Positions 25,701-37,700 of a DNA stretch of 64,000 bases are shown in pieces. The notes under the pieces were generated by a model. The model was not told where the DNA came from and ran no database searches. It worked only from the letters and a program-made list of their open reading frames with translations. Origin of the DNA: Acanthopleura granulata (taxonomy: Eukaryota > Mollusca > Polyplacophora > Chitonida > Chitonidae); contig JABBOT010000080.1 in assembly GCA_016165875.1 (NCBI GenBank), positions 18,200,572-18,264,571 on the forward strand, given 5' to 3'. A program made the position numbers and the translations under genes. How positions within the stretch are numbered: position 1 is the first letter of the stretch; each line of letters opens with the position of its first letter.

Positions 25701-28700
25701 GAGCACCAAACATTCCCCATTAGTCCACACTCCTACTCTAACTCTTCATTAAGAGCACCAAACATTCCCCATTAGTCCACACTCCTACTCTAACTCTTCA
25801 TTAAGAGTACCAAACATTCCCCATTAACACACACCTACTCTAACTCTTCATTACGAGCACCAAACAATCCCCATTAACACACACTCCTACTCTAACTCTT
25901 CATTACGAGCACCAAACATTCCCCATTAACACACACTCCTACTCTAACTCTTCATTAAGAGTACCAAACATTCCCCATTAACACACACTCCTACTCTAAC
26001 TCTTCATTAAGAGCACCAAACATTCCCCATTAGTCCACACTCCTACTCTAACTCTTCATTAAGAGTGCCAAACATTCCCCATTAGTTCACACTCCTACTC
26101 TAACTCTTCATTAAGAGTGCCAAACATTCCCCATTAACACACACTCCTACTCTAACTCTTCATTAAGAGTGCCAAACATTCCCCATTAGTTCACACTCCT
26201 ACTCTAACTCTTCATTACGAGCACCAAACATTCCCCATTAACACACACTCCTACTCTAACTCTTCATTACGAGCACCAAACATTCCCCATTAACACACAC
26301 TCCTACTCTAACTCTTCATTACGAGCACCAAACATTCCCCATTAACACACACTCCTACTCTAACTCTTCATTACGAGCACCAAACATTCCCCATTAACAC
26401 ACACTCCTACTCTAACTCTTCATTAAGAGTACCAAACATTCCCCATTAGTCCACACTGCTACTCTAACTCTTCATTACGAGCGCCAAACATTCCCCATTA
26501 ACACACACTCCTACTCTAACGCTTCATTAAGAGTCCCAAACATTCCCCATTAGTCCACACTCCTACTCTAACTCTTCATTAAGAGTCCCAAACATTCCCC
26601 ATTAGTCCACACTCCTACTCTAACTCTTCATTAAGAGTACCAAACATTCCCCATTAGTCCACACTGCTACTCTAACTCTTCATTACGAGCGCCAAACATT
26701 CCCCATTAACACACACTCCTACTCTAACTCTTCATTAAGAGTCCCAAACATTCCCCATTAGTCCACACTCCTACTCTAACTCTTCATTAAGAGTCCCAAA
26801 CATTCCCCATTAGTCCACACTCCTACTCTAACTCTTCATTACGAGTGCTAAACACTCCCCATTAACACACACTCCTACTCTAGCCCTTTTCGTTACAAGC
26901 ATCAACATTCATCATTAATACACACGCCTGCTCTCTTTTTGTTACAAGCATCAAGCATTCCCCAGTAACAAACACTCCTACTCTAACATTTCATTATCAG
27001 CATCAACTGGTCCTCATTAACACGGACTCACACACAACCACATCACTACCAACACCAATACTTCAGGTGTAATTGTTCATTATCAGCACCAAGTGTCTCC
27101 ATTAACAATGCTCTTATGCTTCATTAACCCTGCATACTGGTGGTAGGGCCATGGCCAGGTTGCTATGCCTTTCATGAGGTGCAGGTTCAAATCCTGACTT
27201 TGACAGGGAATTTGTAATTCAACTGTGCTGATTAATGTTCATAGAGGATCGCCAAGATGTTGTGCGTATCTTCACATCATGTATGGCAAAAATGGTTGGT
27301 TTAATACCCCAGGTACTGATTTCCTAGTCCCATAAAACTAGCCCCCATCGCATATGTGAAAAACTCTTGAAAATTGGGCTCAAAAACAATCAGATAAATA
27401 TAATTAATCACCACCAAGTGATAAATCTGTTAACAATTCTGAAATACAAAAACATGTGGGTTGAAGTAATAAGGTACAGCAGATGAGAATTGTCACTATT
27501 TGTGGCTTCAGAACCTGGGCACGCAGATTGATCAGCTACGATCCGAGCTGAACGCCTCCACAATCCGATGTCAGTCAGCAAATGAACAGGTGGAGAAGCT
27601 GCAAGCAGAGGTCAAGAAAACGACAGAGCAGTTACAGAAGAGTCAGCGAGAGCAGGTGCAGCTGGAGGAACGGTGTCGCCAACTGGAACTACGAGGTAAT
27701 CTCTCATCTGGCTACAGCCCATGCCTTCATGAAATTTTTGTTAGTACATGAGTTCCCAGTATTTTGGAGTTGGAACGTAAATACGATAATTCTTCAGACT
27801 TTTCGCATGTGTGCAATTTGTTTATTCAAGCTTGTGCTGAAGGCATTTTTCGGTGTTAACTGATAAAATTATGTTTTTTGTGCAGCCCTTAAATTGGCCG
27901 TTCCAACCAATGTAGTTTTGTCTTCCAAATCAAATTAAAAATGTGCATGAACTGCACAGAAACCTGCTACTTCATATGCATAAAGGTTAAGGAAATGGGG
28001 CAAAGCCACTTACATGTAGTACTGTTTTGTCATTCAGTATTTAGGATGTGTTCTAGTGGGTGCTTACTTTCACGTCTGCCTTTACCAGAACCAATTCCAC
28101 ATGTAGCACCTTTGGGCATACTCACCGACAGGCCAAATGGTTTCTTCATTTTTTATACAGTGGCATATTTAACCATATAAGATGTCAGTGGGAACACATG
28201 TATTTATTTACTTGATTGGTACTTCTGGCCACCAGAAGGATATTTTACTTGTCAGTACAAATGATACTGGCAGGCATTTTGGAGGAGGAAACTACACGTA
28301 GGTACAGCGTGAGAAAACCGTAGATCTCCTAATTTAAGACTGTATTCAAACCTGCGAAATTCACAGAACCTGTTTGGCAGGTCCTCTTCCCACAACACTC
28401 ACTGTCAGCAAATAAATGAAAAATTCTCGAGTTTGATGTGAAACAATAAACATTAAGCAGATTAATATTTATTTATGTGTTTGGTTTCTAATGTCATGCT
28501 CAAGAATTATTCACTTGCACATGGGCACTCAGGTTTCTGACCAAATCTAATAAGTATAAACACTTTACAGGTTTAAGATATATTTGATTTGAATGAGTTT
28601 TGCTGCCACATGTAGTCCTATATAGTGTAATTATCGTGTAATTTATTTAATATTTATTTATTATTTGTTTTACTCTGCACTCAAGAATATTTCATATATA

Positions 28701-31700
28701 CAATGGCAGCCAGCCATAGAAAGAAAGACCTCCAAAAAACAAAAAAGAACTTAGGGTGAGTGGAAAGACCATTGAAAACTGTATCTGAAAATACCTTCAC
28801 TGACTTTTTTAGATTTTTTTTTCACCAAAATAAATGCAGTCAAATATTTTGATAGTATGGTGGGTTTTTTGGACCATATTGATAGTGTGGTTCACCAGTG
28901 ACATCACATAACTTTTTGTACACCTTTATGTTCAGTTCTTAGTATTGTTCTTTTAAAAAGTACTCCTGTAATGTTTACCTGTGTATGGAAACACTAATAT
29001 CACACTAAATTTTGGCTTTAAGGCCATAGAAAAGTCGATGTGACGTTATTGCTGAACCACATCATCAGTATGGTCCATAAAACCCACCATACAGTCAAAA
29101 CATTTGACTCTTTATTTTGGTGAAAAAAAATGTAAAATATTCAGTGAAGGTATTTTCAGATACAGTTTTTAATGGCCTTTTCACTGAACCTAAGTTCATT
29201 TTTTTTTAGACCTTGCCCTTTAAGATGGGAGAAAATGGGACAGAGCATGTGAGAAATTCACAAACATTCACAGGTTGTTGGTAGAAATTCCCAAGCAGGA
29301 CTGTAAGACCCAAGTGGGCCAGCATCAGCAATAACTCAGTGTTATTGCCACATTGGGTATTTTGCTGCATGGTGTGCTAACCACTCGGCTGTGGAGGCCC
29401 CATAGTGTAATTTGTAAGTTTTCCTCCCCTGCCTTTATAAGACAAATGTCACTTTGTCGGGTTTCTCTTCCCAGCTTCAGGAGTTGACCAAGCAGAGATA
29501 GCCCTCCAGACAACAAACAAGGCCTTGGACAACAGCCAGTGAGTTGGACATCAGTAATTAAAGCAGATAACTTGTGATTCATCTCAGTTTGAAAAATAAA
29601 CAAAGAAACAACCATTCTTCCCCAACCCAATCTGACATGCATCTTTCTGGAGGATGTGTAGACACTCTTTTAGCAATTACTTAGGCTTTTCAGGCGTCAA
29701 ATCCACCTACATGTATGCTGTTGGAGTTCTTATATCCTCACCAAGAATTTCCAACAGGCCTATGTATTTTATGATTATGTTGATTTTTCATTGTATTTCA
29801 ACTTATGGGGACAAGACAAGTTAAGGTTTGTTTTGTTTTAGTAAGTCTTAGGGGTGAGTGTGACAACCCTTTAATATCAATGTTATTGTCATTTCAGACG
29901 GTCAGATCCTTGCTGGCTCTGTGATTTTCAACTCAAAATCTTGTTTTGAATTATGACTCTGTTCTATAATTTCCAGATTTCGTCTCCGTGAGCAAGAGAG
30001 ACGACTGGGTCAGCTGACTGAGGAACACGAAACAACTGTGAAGACATTAGAGGTAGGATACTCTCATCTTAAAGAATTCATTTCTGTCTTTGGATAACAT
30101 AAACACAATCATTGTGCTGAATGAAGAGTTTAAACGGCTTTGTGGTGTTAATGTGAAAAATTTTTGTACTTCACTTGCAGTGGATCCTTTGTGAATGGAT
30201 AATATTTTGTTTGCATCTATAAGATCAGGTATGTAGGAAGGTGTGCCATCAACCTGCAGATGGTTGTGGGCTTCGCAAGGACTTTTGAGTGCAGTGTAAA
30301 TAAACAAAGAAATAAGCAAAGAAATATATAATTCTCTAACATAAGTAGATAATTGTAGTAAGTTCATTGTACTTGTGAAACATAGAAGATTAAATGAACT
30401 TGTGACTGTTGCTTGCAGACATCACAGTCTCGTATCAAATACCTGGAGGCCAGAGTTGAAGACCTCAACTACCAGGTGATGCAAGAACTAATTAAGAATG
30501 AAAAGATTGAAAAGGTAAGCTTTCATTTCCGTTATTTGCCTGTCAGTATGTAATAGATTGCCCAGCTAATGTGGTCAGTCAAGCAATAAGCCATTTCTGT
30601 GCTTATGAAAACAAATTTACCTGTTTAAATACTGTAAATGACCTAAAATTTCATCCAAAAAAGTCAATTCTTTGCAAACAGGTGTAATAAAATATTGTTT
30701 CTGATGCTGAATCTTAAATTTTTCTACTACAGTATAATCATACCATCCAAGCAAACCTCCAAACACTTTTTTAAAATCAACAGTACTATCAGAATCAGGA
30801 AAAATAAACAACTCAGTCATGGACAAAATTTTAGTTCATTTTACCTGGTACCTGGGCTAGTCTGAAAAATTTCTTCTTGAAAAGTTTATCTTTCAATTCT
30901 GAAATAATGTAAAAAAAAGGATGACAAGATTCCCACATGCAAAAGGATTTTATTAATATAACTTGATTGGATCATCACAAAGACTTAAAAAACGGATTGT
31001 CCTGGCTGTCATGCTTGACCAACAGCAGAATGGTGTTGGGGATGGTACTGGTCAGCCTGATGTCATTATAGCATGGCTGGATAGGGTGTCATATTTGGTG
31101 TCTTCAGTTTGGTGTTCTAGTGAAACAGCACTGTAGTTGTGTCAGCATTTTTCTTACTTACTGTGTTTGTCAGAGTATAATGACAGAAGTACACATTACA
31201 TGTGTATTAAAATGCTGATTTGTCTGTCATAAATGATTGGTATCTTGTTCTGGCTCAGAAAATTGAAGGTGTACCTTTGTTAGAGGACAAGATCCAGGAC
31301 TTGGAAAAACTTGTGAAGCAACAGGAGAAAGAGATTAAAGAGAAATGTGCGTTGTTGATAGCCTCAAGGAAAACTGTGCGCGAGTATAAGGAAAAAATAC
31401 GGGTGAGATTTCTCAGCATTTACTGATTTATTTTATTTCACGATAGGAATTTGAAGAACACAAGGTAGTTTCCCATTTGTAATTTTTCCTAGTGCATGTG
31501 CTGTTAGAAAGGCTGCTGGAGAAGATAAGGAAAAATGATGACTACACATGTGTGTGAATCTTTATATATGTGTACGTCTTTAAATTATTTAAAAATAGAG
31601 GTTGGGAAATACAAGATCAATCTTGTGTCTGGTAAAGCCAAAGACTTTTAAAATGGTACTTGTTGCTTCGCGCTCAGCACTGAGAAAACACTATTCATTT

Positions 31701-34700
31701 CATTTTTGTCATCATTAGCGTGCAATATCTGATCTACCTGAACAGTGTCATGAGAAAGAGGTGAGAGAAGTGCAGCAGGTGAGGGAAGAGCTGGAACTCT
31801 ACAAACAAGAGGTGAACACACTGAAGAAACTGCTGGCTGGCAAAGATGGTCTGGTGCTCCAGAAATCACAGGCTCTCGAGTTTGCAAAGGTAGGCAGCAA
31901 AAATTGTAGCTTAGATTATAGAAGTTTGCTCTTTATCTGTTTATAATGTTCTCCAAGGCTTTGTTAATTTGAAAAATGGCTGGCTTTATTTTTGTTGGCA
32001 TGTGTACATGTAACTTATGTTTACAGGGACATGTTGTCTGTGCTGATTGCTGAGGCATTGGCCATATCAAGTGGAGTGTAGAGAAATAATTACCAACAGT
32101 TCATCAAGCGTATAGCTAGGAGCGCTCTGCTGCAGAATGAAGTCAATTGATTTACCTGGCGAGGACCAGCAATTTCATAAACATGATCTCTGTCGGATAT
32201 GCGAAAAACTCTTGACCATGTCGACACCGATGAAATAAATACGTGCATTCATCATGATAAAAGATGATGCAGAAATTAGGGTGCATCAATTAGCAAATTG
32301 AGTTGCTGGTGCTGGGGTGTTGATTTACAAGAATTAATTGTAACTTTGCTTGTTATTTCTAACTAGGATGTGATTGGAACGCTTCAGTTGAGCTTAGATG
32401 GTGACAATGTGGAGAAAATTCAGCATTTGATTGAGAGGAGTAGTTGGGTCCTGTCTTCCCAGGCCAGTAACAGTACCATGTCCTTGTCTTGGACAGCCAG
32501 GTGAGTGTGGGTGGACAGGTGGACAGCCAGGTGAGTGTGGGTGGACTGGTGGACAGCCAGGTGAGTGTGGGTGGACAGGGGGACAGCCAGGTGAGTGTGG
32601 GTGGACAGGTGGATAGCCAGGTGAGTGTGGGTGGACAGGGGGACAGCCAGGTGAGTGTGGGTGGACAGGGGGACAGCCAGGTGAGTGTGGGTGGACAGGT
32701 GGATAGCCAGGTGAGTGTGGGTGGACAGGGGGACAGCCAGGTGAGTGTGGGTGGACAGGGGGACAGCCAGATGGGTGGGGAAACTTGAGGCTGGATGAGG
32801 AAACTTGATGATGGGTGAGGAAAGAGGATGGGTGGGATAACTTGAGGAAGGATAGGATAACTTGAGTATGGGTCAGGAATGTTGAGAAGGGGTATGAAAA
32901 CTTGAGTGTGGGTGGGGAAACTTGAGGATAGGTGAGGAAACTTGTGGCTGGATGGGGAAATATGAGACTTGGTTGGGAAACTTGAGGATAGAGAGCGAAA
33001 AGAGCATTGGTGGGGTAAGTTGAGATTGGGTGAGGAAAGTTGAAGATGGGTGGAGAAACTTAAGGATGGGTGGGAGGGAGTGCTTGGGAATGGGTTGGAG
33101 GTTTATAGATGTACATGTATGATAACTAATGGGTATTGGTCTTTGGGAATGAGTGACATTTGTACAGCAACAGTACAGCGTAATTATTGTGGATGGTTTG
33201 AATATACATTTGTCATGCTGTATATTTGGATGATATTAAGTGGAGTAGATGCATCCTCAAATGAGACCTAGCCATTGGTACTCGGGCAGGAATCCAGAAG
33301 ATCACAAGTTAACTTAGGACCAGTGTTCATGGAAGTATTGTTCTTCCCTGTACATCAGAGTTGGAAGAGATATGTTTGTCGTCAGTATGTGACAAGTTCA
33401 GTCAGAGTAATTCATTCTGAAAATGGCTGATCTGATTTTGATTGCTATTTGGCAGATCTACAAGCCCGGAGTCAGAGTTTGTGATGACCAATGGGAGTGT
33501 AGTCAGTTCACCTCACAGACAGAGGCCCTGGACAGCGGCGGTTAGTAATGTAATGGCCTTCTTGCCTGTGTCAAATGGAACCATGATATCTGAAGGCAAT
33601 ATTGTAATGCATCTGGCTCAGTTCCTTGAAATGTCACTGCCCAGTCACTTTTCATCTCGTAGAAACATGTTAAAAGGTTCAAGAATTTCTCTAAAATACA
33701 CTGCACTGTTGTTGATTACAGGCAAGAATGTCCAGATTTGGAGTTAAATCTGGTTTGCATAAGACCAGAATTGTATTATTATAATTCTTCAACCTCTTCG
33801 CATGTTAGCAAAGTGTTTATCCAAGCATATTCTGATGGCATTATTCTGTGTTGACTGATAAAATTATACTTTTTGTGAAGCCCTGATACTGGCCAATCCA
33901 ACCAATGTAGTTTTGTCTCCAAAATCAAACTAAAAATGTGCACAAATTGCACTGAAGAGTTTCTCTTTGGTATGCAAAAAGGTTGAGGAATGAGGGAAAA
34001 GCCACTTACATGGTTGAAGAATTAGGGTAATTAGATAATTGACCTCTGTTAAATCCGATTAGAGATTCTGTAACCTCCGTGACTTTACTCTCAGCATGAG
34101 GGGGTTGGCCAAGTGCTATTAAATCTGCATGGCATATGTATAACATGTCTGGTTGGAGGTGTCATGTATGGTGTCTTTAGCATGGCATGCTAGTAAGTCA
34201 TGTTTCGATTCCAGTTAGGCCTACTGATGGTTTAGCTGCAGTTTGTGGTAGGAGCTATAGGTTTGTCAGGTTTACAACTGATGAATAGATCTTAGGAAGG
34301 CTTAGGATTTCCTTTCCTTTCCTGTTAACTTCATGGGATTGGTCCAGAGCTGATCGACCTAATGTTTGAATTCTGTGACTGGGTGGGGTGTCATGGCTGG
34401 TACATGTTTGTTGTAGCTACAGATAGTTTTTGAGTGAGGCAGCACTATAGATCTGTCAACACTGAGACACATATGCTGAGACAAGAAGATGCCTTCATGA
34501 TATGACCAGAATATAAATATTGACAGAAATTTTAAATCACAAGATCAAGGACAAAAAGACGATTTTGTTCATTTATGTCTTTATTTTGTGTGAGCATGCA
34601 TTACCCTAAATGACTTGAAATTTCACTTGTGCTGGTTTTACAGTCTCTACCTACTTTCAGTCAAATGAATTCCACACCACTATGGCCTTTACATGTTCTT

Positions 34701-37700
34701 GTATGATAGGCAAACTTTGAAGTCCCTATATTTTCAGGCTTCTTCAAGACTGGGGAAACCTTTCTATGGTTACCATGGAAACACTGCGGGTGGATATACA
34801 GAAAATGGCATTTTAGAGCGACTGCTGATTGAAGACAATTATAAAGAAAATAGTCATTATTCGCAGTCACCGAGAAGCTCTTTTAGAGCATGGGGAAAAC
34901 GGCCGAACACATCACACGCCGTGTCCAGTAGAGAAGCCTGGAGCACAGGCACACGCAGATTGATTCACCGAAATGAAGAACAAAACAAGATGAGATATCG
35001 TCCAGGTAACGACATGACATTTGACTCGCAGCAAATTGAGAGCTCTACGGTGTATCATATGGCCAGTCCTGACAACAACAACAACGACACTGGCCAGATC
35101 AAGAGTTCTTCCATTGTTAACAGGATTGTTGCAGAGAGAATGAACAAGTTCAGTGGTACAAAGTTTTCTCAATGCCAGGAAGATGCCATACTATCTGTGT
35201 TTGTTGATGTTGGGGATAGAGTTTTTGTGAAGTTTCCTCAATCACTCACACCTCAGAAGCAGGTGAAAAACCCAATGCTACAAAGATTTGGAAAACGGAA
35301 AGGTAAGAAATTAGGAATATTATAATGCATGCATTGTTGCCATTAGGTCATCGGCTGGCCATAGTGGAAATGTCTTGACTAGAACAAAGCTGACAAAAGC
35401 CAAAATAATACTGAGCATTATTTTCAGGTAATGAGGCAGAGTAAAATGTCAAAATGATACCCCCAGGAGTGTGCAATTGTCATTAGTCTCATTGTGCTAT
35501 GGAATGTTGTCCTAATTATCCCAGAGGAACTTGGCAAACTGTAATGTAGAAATCTTGTTTAGACATTCTAAAAAGATTGAGGGCAGTGAAAAGTCCTTTG
35601 TAACATATATAGTCAGCACCACAGTAATTTTGCAGGTCAGACAGCCCAAATGATTTCTGTACATATACCCGCACTCTTGTTTCTTCATCCAAATGGCTCT
35701 TTTTGAGGTTTGATAATCTTTGTCTGTCTGTATATTTCTAACATACATACTTTGATTTTCAATATCAGGTAATGGTTTCACAATATTAAATGCAAATTAT
35801 TTTTAAGCACTTTATTCATTTAAACTAAATTGGTAAAAGTATTAGAGTAACTACCAAATGCAGATGAACATGGAATGTTTGTAAATATGACTACTAGACT
35901 AACCTGTCATGTGTAAGCCTTATGTTGTAGACATGTATTAAAATGCCATACGTATTTAAAACCTGAGCGCACAGATATTTATATTCCATTTTGGGCTCTT
36001 GTTTCAGCCACCAGAGATAAACATTACTGTGGAATTGTAAAGTACAAAGGCCCAATAGAGAGGGATGTCCCGGACCCCAGGCTTTATGTGGGCCTAAATC
36101 TGGATGAGCCAGGCAAGTAACATATGGTTGTATTATACTTCTGCATAGTAGTTCAATCCTGAGTTAATATGACACATCCTACATGAACTGGATTGGTAGG
36201 CTGCTCCGCAAAGGATTGGTGTATGAAGGTTGTAGGGTTGTTTGGTGATGGTGATACTGTACCATCATCTTTGTGTTAACAGGCCCTTATTTCACAAAGT
36301 GATGGTAGTCCAAGTGAATTCATAACTATATGTGTAGTTTTGTACCATGGCAACACATGCAGAAAAAAGTTTTATAGGTAGCCATCATGGTGACAGTAGG
36401 GGAGTTTCGAGATTGGACTCTTATCGTTGGAGGTCTTACTGTACCATATGACCTGTCAGAAATGATAGGCAATCAAATGTGATTGCATAGTTCATAACAT
36501 GGGCATCTGAAAAAGTTTCATGAAAAGTTATTTAGGATGGACGAATGAAGGAGAAAATTGAGGTGCTGAGTGTCAGGTGAACGTTAGAAGATCCTGAAGA
36601 AAAGAAGTGTCATTTGTACCTCCGGAATAGAGCAAGAAATGTGAACAGTAAATTAATGTCAACAAAGGTTGCCTAAGATGTTTTGCAAGTCAAATGATGA
36701 AGTGGGATTGTTTACCCCGCAAAGAGTTGGAACTCGAAACTCCCCTCATACTATTGACTATGAATACTTCTAATGCTTTTCCACAGACATGTACATTTAG
36801 GACACAACAATATGTACATGTATACATTTAATCATTGCTCCACAGGCTCTGTTTGTGATGGAATTCTTGCATTTTGACAATCAATCCATTGAGTCTGGTA
36901 TTTCAAAGCACTGGTAATACCTTGGTTTCGTGTGCAGTCCTCCTGAGTGACTAGAAGTAGACAAGACTGGTAGACAAAATACTGTAAATTTTTCCTCAAG
37001 ATTTACCTGAATGTGGATTATAGTTGATAACAAAATGTTCTAGGTAATCCGTGGACGTATGGTATTTTAACTCATCCTAAGCACAAGGTGAACGGCATGT
37101 TTTTGTCAGTGTGGGGCTCGAGAGAAATACAAGATGGCAACAAGAGATGGCAGCATTAATAACAATGGACAGATCTGTATCCTCAACTCATGTTTTCTGC
37201 CCATTTCTGTGTCATTTTCCGTTGAATTTCGAATCTGTCTTCTTAATTTGCTACCTTTACTGATGTAACTAATTAAGTCACAGTGTTTTGGTCACATTAG
37301 CTGTGAGAACTTCAAACGTACCAAACGGCTCACCATTTTGGAAAGTTTTGTAAGGGCATACAAAAAATTTTGTTTTTGTGAGTTTTGAATACAGTTAAAT
37401 TGGTGTGACACAGGCGCGGACGTCCTTGAGAGCAATGCCATCAACTTCTCGTTCGGGGATTTGCATCGATTTTTTTAGTACAGGTGATGGACTCAGGGTT
37501 GCGATAAATATCAGAATTTTAAAATAACACCCTGAGTCCATCTAGATGGACTAGGTAATTTTATGACAGAGTTCACTAAAAAGCCATACTGATACTACCT
37601 ATGTATGTGGTTGATACATCCCTTGCCAGCTAGTTAGGGTTGTCCACACTGTGTATAACCCAGATAGCTGTTTCAACTGCGCATGACCGGAAGGCCTTCG

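Noticed and set aside
25010..27130. Regularly spaced repeats resembling a CRISPR array
   Set aside because: Units are directly tandem with no unique spacers, lie in a eukaryotic intron and vary as minisatellites do.
32431..32788. Long open frames encoding 10-residue repeats (GQPGECGWTG-like and DSQVSVGG-like)
   Set aside because: They are out-of-frame readings of the 30-bp splice-donor minisatellite; the true coding frame stops at the first unit.
34693..34737. Upstream extension of exon 11 (MFLYDRQTLKS..)
   Set aside because: A clear ttttcag acceptor at 34731-34737 and matching phase with exon 10 put the exon start at 34738.
34912..35172. Antisense open frame within exon 11 of the CAP-Gly gene
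   Set aside because: Shadow of a long coding exon on the other strand; no splice or motif support.
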